Shown here in pieces: positions 30,345 through 39,270 of a DNA stretch of 64,000 bases. The DNA is taken from positions 1-64,000 of the forward strand of contig JACKJR010000007.1 in the NCBI GenBank assembly GCA_020637855.1, written 5' to 3'. The stretch comes from Rhodobiaceae bacterium (lineage in GTDB: Bacteria > Pseudomonadota > Alphaproteobacteria > Rhizobiales > Tepidamorphaceae). The position numbers were made by a program, and so were the translations under genes. Under the pieces are notes generated by a model. The model ran no database searches. It was not told where the DNA came from and was given only the letters and a program-made list of their open reading frames with translations. The number at the start of each line of letters is the position of its first letter. Within the stretch, counting starts at the first letter, position 1.

Positions 30345-30725
30345 TACACTGAACCTCTACAAACGCGGCACCATGGCTGCGCGCATGCGCGCCCGCCTGT
30401 GCCAATACAGTAAGCACAGTCTTGCCAAACGCCCTTAAGAAACGGTTTCGGCTTCACGACCCACGCACCCTGAACGGCATTCCGATGCCGTTTTCTGCCA
30501 ACTTGTGAACCCGCAACCCCGCTGCCAGCACGGCCATTGCGCAATTCATCCCCGTTTGCCGCATCACCAGCCAGCTAGTCCACGAATACGGCATGTCCGT
30601 GGCAGCAGCCATTGCGCCGCAACATACATCGATGCCGCCGGTCCCGCTAGAGACCGGTAATCACACCTTGCAGCAAAAACGTTAGATTTACGCGAAATTC
30701 GTGCGGATCAAGTCTTGCCGGAGGC
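30345..30725. other. Intergenic region with hairpins
   Basis: A 381-bp gap between the minus-strand genes accA and yafK-like. It contains a plus-strand terminator-like hairpin (30474-30494) and a second hairpin, CCGGTC at 30638-30643 pairing with GACCGG at 30652-30657, which has no T run but lies 70 bp past the accA stop. No ORF with recognisable product was found. Confidence 0.5.
30474..30494 (+). terminator. Orphan terminator-like hairpin
   Basis: ACGGCAT (30474-30480), loop TCCG, ATGCCGT (30485-30491) and then TTT on the plus strand. No plus-strand gene ends here; the nearest one upstream stops at 29140. It may end an unannotated small RNA, or simply be a chance palindrome. Confidence 0.45.
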
Positions 30726-31685
30726 TCACAGGGCAGATCCGATCGTCAGGAATTTTTCCTGCCGCGCCTTGCGGACTTCCTCACGGCTTTTGCCTTCGAA
30801 CTCCTGCAGCACGTCAGCAATCGCGTTTCCGGTGGACATGATGGTCGCGGCCGGGTCGCGATGCGCACCCCCAAGAGGTTCGGTAATGATGTCATCGATC
30901 ACGCCGAAGGTCTTGAGATCCTGCGCCGTGACCTTCATTGCCGTTGCGGCATCTGCCGCCCGCGCCGAATCCCGCCACAGGATCGAGGCTGAAGCTTCCG
31001 GCGAAGCAACCGTGTAAATGGAGTGCTCCAGCATCAGCACCCGGTTGGCTGTCGCCAGCGCAACCGCGCCGCCAGACCCGCCCTCGCCGACGATGATCGC
31101 TACATTCACCGTACCGAGCGCCAGGCACATTTCCGTCGACCGCGCGATCGCCTCCGCCTGGCCGCGCTCTTCTGCGCCGATCCCCGGATATGCGCCGGCT
31201 GTATCGACCAGCGCGATCACAGGCAGCCTGAACCGGTCGGCCATCTGCATGAGCCGAACCGCCTTGCGATAGCCTTCAGGCCGCGCCATGCCGAAATTGT
31301 GCTTCAGGCGGCTTGCCGTGTCATGACCCTTCTCATGGCCCATGATCATGACGGGTGCACCACGGAACCGCCCGACACCGCCGACGATCGCGTGATCCTC
31401 GGCGAAATTCCGATCGCCGGCCAACGGCATGAAATCGGTGATGAGCTGGGCGATGTAGTCCTTGAAATGCGGCCTGTAGGGATGACGCGCCACTTGAGTC
31501 TTCTGCCACGGCGTCAGTTTGGAATAGATGTCCCTGAGCGCCTGCTCGGACTTTGCCTCCATGCGCGCGATATCGTCGGAAATACGCACACCGCCCTCGT
31601 CGCTGCCGAGCGAACGCAGTTCGGCGATCTTGCCTTCAAGATCCGCAATCGGTTTCTCGAAATCGAGATAAGCCTTGATTCCCAA
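30726..31685 (-). CDS. accA: Acetyl-CoA carboxylase carboxyltransferase subunit alpha
   Basis: A 319-residue subunit that, with AccD, transfers carboxyl from biotin to acetyl-CoA to give malonyl-CoA for fatty acid synthesis. The N-terminus AYLDFEKPIADLEGKIAEL is the AccA signature; the crotonase-fold part holds GHEKGHDT, RPEGYRKAVRLMQMADRF and GEGGSGGAVALA. The only start codon that keeps the conserved N-terminus is TTG at 31683-31685, with a GAGAG site about 11 nt upstream; the next ATG is at residue 43. Length is normal. Confidence 0.95.
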   Translation of the reverse strand: MGIKAYLDFEKPIADLEGKIAELRSLGSDEGGVRISDDIARMEAKSEQALRDIYSKLTPWQKTQVARHPYRPHFKDYIAQLITDFMPLAGDRNFAEDHAIVGGVGRFRGAPVMIMGHEKGHDTASRLKHNFGMARPEGYRKAVRLMQMADRFRLPVIALVDTAGAYPGIGAEERGQAEAIARSTEMCLALGTVNVAIIVGEGGSGGAVALATANRVLMLEHSIYTVASPEASASILWRDSARAADAATAMKVTAQDLKTFGVIDDIITEPLGGAHRDPAATIMSTGNAIADVLQEFEGKSREEVRKARQEKFLTIGSAL

Positions 31686-31848
31686 CTCTTAAAACTCTCT
31701 CGCTTGAAAGCAGCGGCTCAGGACAGGATCGACATTGCGGCGGCGCGCCGCGCGACAGGCGCGCGGAAACTGGCCTGCACCCGCATTCGTGTCAAGCGTT
31801 CACACCCCTTATGGGTATCGTGAACCTCAAGCCGTGGAAAAGACAAGC

Positions 31849-32790
31849 TTAACGCCCCCTGCTTCTATCCTTCGCAAGCGGGTGATGCGCCGCAACTGTC
31901 TGCTTCAAACGCTCCTCCAGCACATGCGTGTAAATCTGTGTGGTTGAAATATCCGCATGTCCGAGCAGTTTCTGCAACGCCCTGAGATCGGCGCCATGCG
32001 CCAGAAGATGGCTGGCGAAGGCATGGCGCAGGACATGTGGCGATACGGCGGAAGGATCGACACCGGCAGCCATGCACAAATCCTTCAGATCGCGCGCAAA
32101 AGCCTGCCGCGTCAGATGGCCGGCGGCACTTGCGGCAGGAAACAGCCAGCGCGATGGTCTGTTCCTGTCACGCGCAGCGTAATGCGCGGACAGCACCGCC
32201 TTCGCCGCGCCTGAAAGCGGCACCATGCGTTCGCGCCCGCCCTTTCCGCGGATATTGAGCATGTCCCGCTCGCCGTTTGCAGCGCTCGCCGGCAACGAGA
32301 TCAACTCCGAAACGCGCAAGCCCGTCGCATAGAGCAGCTCGACCAGACAATGCATCCGCAATGCGCGCCGGCATGCCGGTGTATCGGGATCGCTCGCCTT
32401 CACCTCCTGTGCGGCCGCGCCAAGGATCCTGTCGACATCGGTCTCGCTCAGCGTCTTTGGCAGGGGCGCGCGCTGCTTCGGTGAGTCCAGACCGCTTGTC
32501 GGATCGCTGTCACGCACCCCTTCCTCGACCAGGAACCGGAAAAACTGGCGCAAGGCCGACAATTTGCGTGCAGACGAACTTGCCGCGATGGAACGCGCGG
32601 CAAGGTTTGCCATGAACGCGGCGATGTCTTCCTGCCCCGCCGTTTCAGGGCTCCGGTCCCGTGCAGACGCAAATGCCGCGAAATCTTCCAGGTCGCGCCG
32701 GTATGCCGCAAGCGTGTTGGCAGCCGCATTGCGCTCGGCGCTCAGCATTTCAAGGAATGCATCCATACGGCGCAGCCAATCCGCGCCCAT
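31849..32790 (-). CDS. xerD: Tyrosine recombinase XerD
   Basis: A 313-residue site-specific recombinase that, with XerC, resolves chromosome dimers at dif. A SAM-like N-terminal DNA-binding domain (1-100) is followed by the catalytic domain with the R-H-R-Y residues: R in ATGLRVSEL, HVLRHAFASHLL, H in LGHADISTT, and the tyrosine in TQIYTHVLEERL. All are present. The ATG at 32790 gives the standard N-terminus. It sits 7 bp after the stop of a small membrane protein gene on the same strand and opposite aroK, which is usual in Rhizobiales. Confidence 0.94.
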   Translation of the reverse strand: MGADWLRRMDAFLEMLSAERNAAANTLAAYRRDLEDFAAFASARDRSPETAGQEDIAAFMANLAARSIAASSSARKLSALRQFFRFLVEEGVRDSDPTSGLDSPKQRAPLPKTLSETDVDRILGAAAQEVKASDPDTPACRRALRMHCLVELLYATGLRVSELISLPASAANGERDMLNIRGKGGRERMVPLSGAAKAVLSAHYAARDRNRPSRWLFPAASAAGHLTRQAFARDLKDLCMAAGVDPSAVSPHVLRHAFASHLLAHGADLRALQKLLGHADISTTQIYTHVLEERLKQTVAAHHPLAKDRSRGR

Positions 32791-32797
32791 GACAGCC

Positions 32798-32944
32798 TCA
32801 CTCGATCCGCAGATCGTCGAGACGAACCCGCTCGGAAATCTCGGTCGGCTCGTTGTGAACAAGCATCACCAGCGCCAGCATGCTGCCGTAGGCAATGCCG
32901 GCGAGAACAGCGATCCAGACAACGAGACGGATGAGGGTGGGCAT
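32798..32944 (-). CDS. Small single-TM membrane protein upstream of xerD
   Basis: A 48-codon gene running from ATG at 32942-32944 to TGA at 32798-32800. The product begins MPTLIRLVVWIAVLAGIAYG and continues through a hydrophobic segment to about residue 29, then a hydrophilic tail ending RVRLDDLRIE: one TM helix with a short charged tail. I recall small proteins of this shape at the same place in other Rhizobiales, which supports a real gene. It probably shares a transcript with xerD, since 7 bp separate them. Function unknown. Confidence 0.7.
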   Translation of the reverse strand: MPTLIRLVVWIAVLAGIAYGSMLALVMLVHNEPTEISERVRLDDLRIE

Positions 32945-33152
32945 AATGCGTTCCGGTTGCTGATGCGGACAAGCGTATCAAATTGCCCGCCACTTTGGTC
33001 GTGAACCTACCCTTTCAAACATGCACGCGGCCTGCGTGCAAGACGTTGCCGTTTGATCCAGCTTGCTTGTCATCGCCTGATGCGCGAATTACGAAGGCGG
33101 CTCTGGGGCAACAGCCGATGACCGGCAGCCCCGAATAGGGTTTTGGGAAAAC

Positions 33153-33767
33153 GTGACTGACACCGGAACGGAAATTCTGCCGCGACACGCAACGGCGAAA
33201 GCACTCCGAGAAGCTCTCGGCAAGCGCTCAATCGTGCTCGTCGGCATGATGGGTTCCGGCAAGAGCAGCGTCGGCCGCAGGCTGGCGCAGTCCCTCGACC
33301 TCACCTTCGTCGATGCCGACAAGGAGATCGAGCAGGCGGCGGGATGCAGCATTTCCGAGATTTTCGCCGAACACGGAGAGCCTTATTTTCGCGATGGCGA
33401 GCGCCGCGTCATCGCACGGCTGCTCGGCGAGGGTCCGCAGGTGCTTGCAACCGGAGGCGGCGCGGTAATGAACGCCGAGACACGCGACAACATCGCGGCC
33501 AATGGCGTTTCGGTCTGGCTGCGGGCGGAGCTGCCGGTCCTGATGAAGCGCGTCCGCCGCCGCTCCAACCGGCCGTTGCTGCAGGCCGACGATCCCGATG
33601 CCGTCATGCAGAAGCTCATGAACGAGCGCCATCCCGTATACGCACAAGCCGACATAACGGTGGAATCGCGCAACGTTCCCCATGAAGTCGTGGTCGGTGA
33701 AATCATCGAGGCACTGTCGGCACATCTGACGGGCGATGAAAACGCCACCCAACGGCAGGGAGACTGA
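33153..33767 (+). CDS. aroK: Shikimate kinase
   Basis: A 204-residue P-loop kinase that phosphorylates shikimate at O3 in the chorismate pathway. Walker A GMMGSGKS is at residues 31-38, the shikimate-binding VDADKEIE follows at about 52, the Walker B-like LATGGGAV near 106 and the lid RRRSNRPLL near 132. The start is GTG with GGGAA just upstream. The N-terminal 25 residues extend beyond the minimal enzyme. The gene is 3 bp from aroB. Confidence 0.95.
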   Translation: MTDTGTEILPRHATAKALREALGKRSIVLVGMMGSGKSSVGRRLAQSLDLTFVDADKEIEQAAGCSISEIFAEHGEPYFRDGERRVIARLLGEGPQVLATGGGAVMNAETRDNIAANGVSVWLRAELPVLMKRVRRRSNRPLLQADDPDAVMQKLMNERHPVYAQADITVESRNVPHEVVVGEIIEALSAHLTGDENATQRQGD

Positions 33768-33770
33768 ACC

Positions 33771-34904
33771 GTGGACAAACCAACGGCTGAAACCGCGGAC
33801 CTGCGAACGGTTCACGTCGAGCTGGGCGCCCGCAGCTACGACATTTTCATCGGCCACGACCTCATCAGCACCGCAGGCAGCCGCATTGCCGCGATCGCGC
33901 CATGCGCGCGCGCCGCGGTCATTGCGGATGAGACCGTCTTTGCCCTGCATGGCAGCCGCCTTGTTGCAAGCCTCGATGCAGCCGGCATCGGCCATGTCAC
34001 CATCACTGTCCCTCCCGGTGAATCCACCAAATGCTTCGCCGAGCTGGAGCGCGTAACGCTGGCTCTGATCGATGAACATATCGAGCGCGGCGACATCGTC
34101 ATCGCGCTTGGCGGCGGCGTGGCCGGAGACCTTGCAGGCTTTGCCGCCGCTATTCTGCGGCGCGGGGTCCGGTTCGTTCAGATTCCGACGTCACTGCTGG
34201 CCCAGGTCGATTCTTCAATCGGCGGCAAGACCGGCATCGACACCCGCCAAGGCAAGAACCTTGTTGGCGCCTTCCATCAGCCATCCCTCGTTCTGGCCGA
34301 TACCGCCCTGCTCGACACGTTGCCCGAACGCCAGTTCCGTGCCGGCTATGCCGAAGTTGCCAAATACGGGCTGCTTGGCGATGCCGGGTTCTTCGGCTGG
34401 CTCGAAAACAACGCCGCCGCCATCTTCGCGGGCGATGCCCTGGCCCGCGCCACGGCGATCGAAACCTCCTGCCTTGCCAAGGCCCGCATTGTTGCCGAGG
34501 ACGAGCTTGAAAGCGGTGTCCGTGCCCTGCTCAATCTCGGCCATACGTTCGGCCATGCGCTTGAGGCCGCAACAGGCTATGGCGAGCGTCTGCTGCATGG
34601 CGAAGCAATATCGATCGGCATGGCGCTGGCCTTCGAGTTCTCCGTCATGCACGGAGATTGCCCCGCCGCAGATTCAGAGCGCGCCATCGCGCATTTCGCA
34701 GATGTGGGATTGCCGGTCTCGCTGTCGCAGGTTCCAGGCGAACTGCCCGGTGCGGAAGGCTTGCTGGACCTGATGACACAGGACAAGAAGATGGAGCGCG
34801 GCAAGATGACACTGATCCTTGCCCACGCCATCGGCGATGCCTATGTCGCCCGCAATGTCGACATGCCGACGCTTGCGGCCTTCCTGAAACGCAAGAGGAA
34901 CTAA
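33771..34904 (+). CDS. aroB: 3-dehydroquinate synthase
   Basis: A 377-residue NAD- and metal-dependent enzyme making 3-dehydroquinate from DAHP. Motifs: GGGVAGDLAGFAAAI (about 115-129), PTSLLAQVDSSIGGKTGID (about 139-157), KNLVGAFHQP and LNLGHTFGHALE (about 255) with metal ligands. The start is GTG with AGGGAG nearby. It directly follows aroK (3 bp), the usual coupled arrangement, and is followed by the CNNM/CorC-type gene after 45 bp. Confidence 0.96.
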   Translation: MDKPTAETADLRTVHVELGARSYDIFIGHDLISTAGSRIAAIAPCARAAVIADETVFALHGSRLVASLDAAGIGHVTITVPPGESTKCFAELERVTLALIDEHIERGDIVIALGGGVAGDLAGFAAAILRRGVRFVQIPTSLLAQVDSSIGGKTGIDTRQGKNLVGAFHQPSLVLADTALLDTLPERQFRAGYAEVAKYGLLGDAGFFGWLENNAAAIFAGDALARATAIETSCLAKARIVAEDELESGVRALLNLGHTFGHALEAATGYGERLLHGEAISIGMALAFEFSVMHGDCPAADSERAIAHFADVGLPVSLSQVPGELPGAEGLLDLMTQDKKMERGKMTLILAHAIGDAYVARNVDMPTLAAFLKRKRN

Positions 34905-34949
34905 AATCGCCGAACCGGGTACCACTGTCCCGATTCGCCGGGGAACATC

Positions 34950-36251
34950 ATGACCGCAACCCTGATCCTCACCGCCCTTGCCATCGTGGCGCTGCTTGCC
35001 ATGTCGGCGTTCTTTTCCGGCTCCGAAACCGCGCTCACGGCCGCGTCTCGCGCACGCATGCATGCGCTGGAGAGCAAGGGGGATGCCCGCGGCACGATCG
35101 TCAACCGGCTGATCAACGCACGCGAACGCCTGATCGGCGCGCTGCTGCTCGGCAACAACCTCGTCAACATCCTTGCCTCGGCCCTGGCCACCAGCCTGTT
35201 CCTGGAGTTGTTCGGCGATGCCGGCGTCGCGCTTGCAACCCTGGTCATGACCGCGCTCGTGCTGATCTTCGCCGAGGTGCTGCCGAAAACCTATGCGATC
35301 AACAATTCCGACCGCATGGCGCTTGCCGTGGCCCCGACGCTGCGCCGGGTCGTGCAGGTTTTCGGTCCCATCACCGTTGCCGTCGAAATGATCGTGCGAG
35401 TAATCCTGCGCATTGTCGGCGCCAACGTCGACAGCCGCATCGACGAGGCCAGCGCACATGAGGAAATCCGCGGTGCGATCGACCTTCATGCGCAGGAAGG
35501 CGCCGTGGTGCGCGAGCACCGCAACATGCTGGGCGGCGTTCTCGACCTCAACGACCTTGAAGTCTCCGACGTGATGATCCACCGCACCAACATCGAGGCG
35601 TTGAACGCAGACGAACCGCCTGCAAAATTGGTCGAACAAGCGCTTGCCGGCGCTTATTCCCGCATGCCTCTTTGGCGCGATACGGCCGACAACATCGTCG
35701 GCATCCTGCATGTCAAAGACCTGCTGCGCGCCATCATGGCGGCCGGAGGAAAAAGCGATTCCATCGATGTCGTATCGTTGGCCGCACCGCCCTGGTTCGT
35801 GCCCGACACGACAACGCTTCACGACCAGCTCGCCGCATTCCTGAAACGCAAGTCGCACTTCGCCATGGTGGTCGACGAATACGGTGAAGTGATGGGATTG
35901 ATCACTCTGGAGGATATCATCGAGGAAATCGTCGGCGATATTTCCGACGAGCACGACATCGTCGTCGCCGGCGTCAAACCGCAGCCAGACGGGTCGGTGA
36001 AGGTTGACGGAACGGTCCCGATTCGCGACCTCAACCGGGCCATGGACTGGAGCCTGCCGGACGAGGAGGCAACGACAATCGCCGGCCTCGTGATCCATGA
36101 AGCGCGCCTCATACCCGAACCCGGGCAGGCTTTCACGTTTCACGGCTTTCGCTTCGAGGTTACGGGTCGCGAGAAAAACCGCATCACCTCGCTGCATGTC
36201 CGCCGCGCCGAACCGATCAAACACAAACGCAAGCGCGGCATATCATTCTGA
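34950..36251 (+). CDS. HlyC/CorC (CNNM) family transporter with CBS pair
   Basis: A 433-residue membrane protein. The N-terminal CNNM domain has about four hydrophobic segments (residues 5-190) with the FSGSETALTAASRARM motif. It is followed by a CBS-domain pair (about 205-330; IVGILHVKDLL and GEVMGLITLEDIIEEIVGDI) and a C-terminal CorC_HlyC/transporter-associated domain. The family is linked to Mg2+/Co2+ efflux or homeostasis. The gene follows aroK-aroB in many Rhizobiales. Immediately after the stop, 36250-36274 can fold into a bulged hairpin without a good T run. Confidence 0.92.
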   Translation: MTATLILTALAIVALLAMSAFFSGSETALTAASRARMHALESKGDARGTIVNRLINARERLIGALLLGNNLVNILASALATSLFLELFGDAGVALATLVMTALVLIFAEVLPKTYAINNSDRMALAVAPTLRRVVQVFGPITVAVEMIVRVILRIVGANVDSRIDEASAHEEIRGAIDLHAQEGAVVREHRNMLGGVLDLNDLEVSDVMIHRTNIEALNADEPPAKLVEQALAGAYSRMPLWRDTADNIVGILHVKDLLRAIMAAGGKSDSIDVVSLAAPPWFVPDTTTLHDQLAAFLKRKSHFAMVVDEYGEVMGLITLEDIIEEIVGDISDEHDIVVAGVKPQPDGSVKVDGTVPIRDLNRAMDWSLPDEEATTIAGLVIHEARLIPEPGQAFTFHGFRFEVTGREKNRITSLHVRRAEPIKHKRKRGISF

Positions 36252-36385
36252 TTGTTCTTGCATCGCAAACAATCTGTCGCTGTTTTCCGGTCTTTCCTGA
36301 GGATACAGCAACAATATCTCTTCTGCGTCACACACAGCCATATGCCCGGACAATCCGCGGCTGACGCATATGAAGGGATGAACCC

Positions 36386-36826
36386 ATGATCGACACGAAA
36401 CTCGCGCCCTATGGCGCTCTGCTGCTGCGCCTGGCACTCGGCGTCATGTTTATCGCCCATGCCTTGCTCAAGGTTTTCGTTTTCACAATCCCCGGCACGG
36501 TCGGCTTCTTCCAGAGCCTCGGCTATCCCGCAGCCTTCGCCTATCTCACGATCTTCGCCGAACTCGCCGGAGGCGTTGCGCTTATCGCCGGCATCGCGCC
36601 GCGCCTTGTGGCACTGGCGCTCGTTCCCATCCTAATCGGAGCCATGCTGGTGCACCTGCCCAATGGCTGGGTGTTCAGTGCCGAGCACGGCGGCTGGGAA
36701 TATCCCGCCTTCCTCGCCGTTACAGCTGTCGTTCAGTTCCTGATCGGTGACGGCGCAGCAGCGCTGCTGCGCTCCGAGAAGATTGTACCGGCCTTCTCAG
36801 CCAACACCGCCGCCGCAAGGGCCTGA
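36386..36826 (+). CDS. DoxX family membrane protein
   Basis: A 146-residue integral membrane protein with four predicted TM helices and the DoxX pattern: LLLRLALGVMFIAHALLKVF at the N-terminus (about 13-32), GTVGFFQSLGYP and LTIFAELAGGVALIAGI. DoxX-type proteins accompany thiosulfate:quinone oxidoreductase or act in redox/thiol stress in some bacteria, but most are uncharacterised. It stands alone and is convergent with bolA, the two stop codons being 2 bp apart. Confidence 0.88.
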   Translation: MIDTKLAPYGALLLRLALGVMFIAHALLKVFVFTIPGTVGFFQSLGYPAAFAYLTIFAELAGGVALIAGIAPRLVALALVPILIGAMLVHLPNGWVFSAEHGGWEYPAFLAVTAVVQFLIGDGAAALLRSEKIVPAFSANTAAARA

Positions 36827-36828
36827 GT

Positions 36829-37095
36829 TTAAGCCTCCGGCTGCGCCTTGATTGCCAGGGCGTGAACCGGATTACCCATCAGATCGTCGAGAGCCGCGTT
36901 GACCATCCTGTGCTGGTCGATGCGGCTCTTGCCGTTGAAGGCACCGGAACGGATCGTTACCCGGAAGTGTGTTTCGCCACCTTCACGCCAGCCGCTGTGG
37001 CCCTGATGGAGATGCGATTCGTCCTCGACGCTCAGCTCCGATGGCTGGAATCTGTCCTGCAAACGCTTCTTTATCTCGTCTTGAACCCGAGCCAT
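36829..37095 (-). CDS. bolA: BolA family transcriptional regulator / Fe-S handling protein
   Basis: An 88-residue BolA-fold protein. The family pattern is visible: an N-terminal amphipathic helix (QDEIKKRLQDRFQPSELSVEDES), HxGHSGWREGGETHFRV in the middle, and RSGAFNGKSRIDQHRMVNAAL with the conserved histidine towards the end. BolA partners monothiol glutaredoxins and affects cell shape and iron sensing. The frame is open 98 codons upstream across the J-domain gene, but the ATG at 37095 gives the family start. It is divergent from the J-domain gene, with 100 bp between them. Confidence 0.92.
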   Translation of the reverse strand: MARVQDEIKKRLQDRFQPSELSVEDESHLHQGHSGWREGGETHFRVTIRSGAFNGKSRIDQHRMVNAALDDLMGNPVHALAIKAQPEA

Positions 37096-37195
37096 GCCGT
37101 CAGCCTCCAAATCAGCGCAACCCTGCCAAGTAGCGCAATGATCGTTTGCGCGCCAGCCTTGTTTGCGCCGCTTCATGTTCCCATAATCCGTAGCG

Positions 37196-37801
37196 ATGAC
37201 TCGCAATTCCAAACTCTTCGAAAGCATCCGGGTGCAAAAGAAAGGCCGCGCCAAACCGGCCGTTGAACAGGCTCCGGCCTGCGACCACCCTGAGTGCAAA
37301 AAACCGGGACCGCATCGCGCGCCGAAAGGCCGCGGGCGCGAGGGGGAGTTTTTCAACTTCTGCCTCGACCACGTGCGTGAGTACAACAAGTCCTACAACT
37401 ACTTTTCAGGCATGGCGAACGACGATGTCGCTGCTTATCAGCGCGACGCTGCCCTTGGCCATCGCCCGACATGGAAGCTCGGCCAGAACGGGGCCAAAGC
37501 TAAAAAAGGACGCAGCCCGCGTGCCGGCCGCTATGCCTTCGACGATCCGTTCGAAGTCTTCGACGGCGAGGCTGGAAGCGAGCACGGCGCATCGCGCCGC
37601 ACCGTCCTTGCCGCACACAAGCACGCCTTCGAAACGCTCGATCTCGACGAGAATGCCGAGCGCGCCGAGATACGCGCCAAGTTCAAGGCTCTTGTGAAAC
37701 GACACCATCCCGATGTTAATGGCGGTGACAGATCGGGTGAGCACCGCCTGCGCGAAATCATTCAGGCTTACAACACGTTGAAGTCGGCTGGTTTCTGCTA
37801 G
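37196..37801 (+). CDS. J domain-containing protein
   Basis: A 201-residue protein with a C-terminal J-domain (about 140-200). The HPD tripeptide is present in LVKRHHPDVNGGD, so it should stimulate an Hsp70. The N-terminal two thirds hold a CDHPECKKPGPHRAPKG cluster (about 29-45) and a FNFCLDHVREYNKSYNYFSGM segment (about 54-74, abbreviated), a conserved alphaproteobacterial block that may bind zinc. It precedes cobS and is divergent from bolA, the usual rhizobial order. Confidence 0.92.
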   Translation: MTRNSKLFESIRVQKKGRAKPAVEQAPACDHPECKKPGPHRAPKGRGREGEFFNFCLDHVREYNKSYNYFSGMANDDVAAYQRDAALGHRPTWKLGQNGAKAKKGRSPRAGRYAFDDPFEVFDGEAGSEHGASRRTVLAAHKHAFETLDLDENAERAEIRAKFKALVKRHHPDVNGGDRSGEHRLREIIQAYNTLKSAGFC

Positions 37802-37911
37802 ACAGACTCACTATTGTCGTCGCGAATTCAGCCGCATCCTGGCATCGCTGGAACAAAGGCCTTGTCTGGCCCGTGCGATGAAGTATGCGGCAACCGAAAA
37901 GGACAGGACTG

Positions 37912-38910
37912 ATGACCCTTGCCGCTGCCACTACACAGGATCCGACACTCGCCGAACCCGACATGAAGGTTTCGGTCCGCCAGGTGTTCGGCATCGACAG
38001 CGACTTGGAAGTGCCGGCCTATTCCGAGGCCGACGAGCACGTTCCGGAACTGGACCCTGATTACCTGTTCAACCGCGAGACCACGCTCGCGATCCTGGCC
38101 GGTTTCGCCTACAACCGCCGCGTCATGGTTCAGGGTTACCACGGAACGGGAAAATCCACGCATATTGAACAGGTTGCGGCCCGTCTGAACTGGCCATGCG
38201 TGCGCGTCAACCTCGACAGCCACATCTCTCGCATCGACCTCGTCGGCAAGGACGCGATCGTCGTGCGCGAGGGCCTGCAGGTCACCGAATTCCGCGACGG
38301 CATCCTGCCATGGGCCTATCAGCACAACGTGGCGCTGGTCTTCGACGAGTACGATGCCGGTCGCCCGGACGTGATGTTCGTGATCCAGCGCGTGCTGGAA
38401 TCCTCCGGCCGGCTGACCCTGCTCGACCAGAGCCGGGTGATCCGCCCGCATCCCTCGTTCCGCCTCTTCGCCACAGCCAATACGATCGGTCTCGGCGACA
38501 CCTCGGGCCTCTATCACGGCACCCAGCAGATCAACCAGGCGCAGATGGACCGCTGGTCCGTCGTCACCGTGCTGAACTATCTGCCGCACGACGACGAGGT
38601 CGGAATTGTCGTCGCCAAGGCAAAACACTTCGCCAGCGAGGAAGGCCGCGAAACCGTCTCCAAGATGGTCCGCGTCGCAGACCTGACCCGTTCCGCCTTC
38701 GTCAACGGCGACCTGTCGACCGTGATGAGCCCGCGCACCGTGATCATGTGGGCGGAGAACGCGCAGATCTTCGGTGATGTCGGCATGGCGTTCCGGCTCA
38801 CCTTCCTCAACAAGTGCGACGAACTGGAACGCGGCATCGTGGCTGAGTTCTATCAGCGCGCCTTCGGTGAGGAACTGCCCGAATCGACGGTGAACCTGGC
38901 GCTGAACTGA
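37912..38910 (+). CDS. cobS: Cobaltochelatase subunit CobS
   Basis: A 332-residue AAA+ ATPase of the aerobic cobaltochelatase, which with CobT and CobN inserts cobalt into hydrogenobyrinate a,c-diamide during cobalamin synthesis. Walker A is at 75-82 (GYHGTGKS), Walker B in ALVFDEYDAG, and ATANTIGLGDTSGLYHG is characteristic. The ATG at 37912 with AGGACAGG upstream gives the standard length; another ATG lies nine codons earlier. cobT follows with one small gene in between. CobN is not in the window. Confidence 0.96.
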   Translation: MTLAAATTQDPTLAEPDMKVSVRQVFGIDSDLEVPAYSEADEHVPELDPDYLFNRETTLAILAGFAYNRRVMVQGYHGTGKSTHIEQVAARLNWPCVRVNLDSHISRIDLVGKDAIVVREGLQVTEFRDGILPWAYQHNVALVFDEYDAGRPDVMFVIQRVLESSGRLTLLDQSRVIRPHPSFRLFATANTIGLGDTSGLYHGTQQINQAQMDRWSVVTVLNYLPHDDEVGIVVAKAKHFASEEGRETVSKMVRVADLTRSAFVNGDLSTVMSPRTVIMWAENAQIFGDVGMAFRLTFLNKCDELERGIVAEFYQRAFGEELPESTVNLALN

Positions 38911-38922
38911 TCGGGGTCTGCC

Positions 38923-39270
38923 ATGAAACACGAAGGTGGCTGTCATTGCGGGAAGGTGCGTTATTCGGTCGAGACCGAGCTTGAACCTCTGATCCGCTGC
39001 AACTGCTCCCACTGCCAGGCCAAGGGGTTCGTGCTGACTTTCGTTGATCCCTCGGCCTTCACGCTGCACCAGGGCGAGGACGCGTTGAGCGAATACCGGT
39101 TCGCTTCGGAAAACATCCAGCACCTGTTCTGCTCGAACTGCGGTGTTGAATCCTTCGCGCGCGGGAAAGCTCCTGACGGGACTTCCAAGATCGCGATCAA
39201 CGTGCATTGCCTGGACGGCATCGATAGGTTCTCGCTGACACCCATGGACTATCCCGGCCGGGACAAGTAG
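38923..39270 (+). CDS. GFA family (Mss4-like) zinc protein
   Basis: A 115-residue protein of the glutathione-dependent formaldehyde-activating enzyme (GFA/Gfa-like, Mss4 fold) family. The zinc-binding cysteines are in GGCHCGKVRY (about 6-15), RCNCSHC (about 29-35) and FCSNCG (about 70-75). Most family members are uncharacterised and need not act on formaldehyde. It lies between cobS and cobT with gaps of 12 and 6 bp, so it is certainly in that transcript, but there is no evident link to cobalamin. Confidence 0.88.
   Translation: MKHEGGCHCGKVRYSVETELEPLIRCNCSHCQAKGFVLTFVDPSAFTLHQGEDALSEYRFASENIQHLFCSNCGVESFARGKAPDGTSKIAINVHCLDGIDRFSLTPMDYPGRDK

Noticed and set aside
34674..36224. 516-codon open frame antisense to the CNNM/CorC gene
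   Set aside because: The plus-strand product has complete CNNM and CBS motifs; the antisense product is His/Asp-rich noise.
36250..36274. Bulged hairpin after the CNNM gene as a terminator
   Set aside because: The stem is interrupted and the T run is displaced by several bases; too weak to call.
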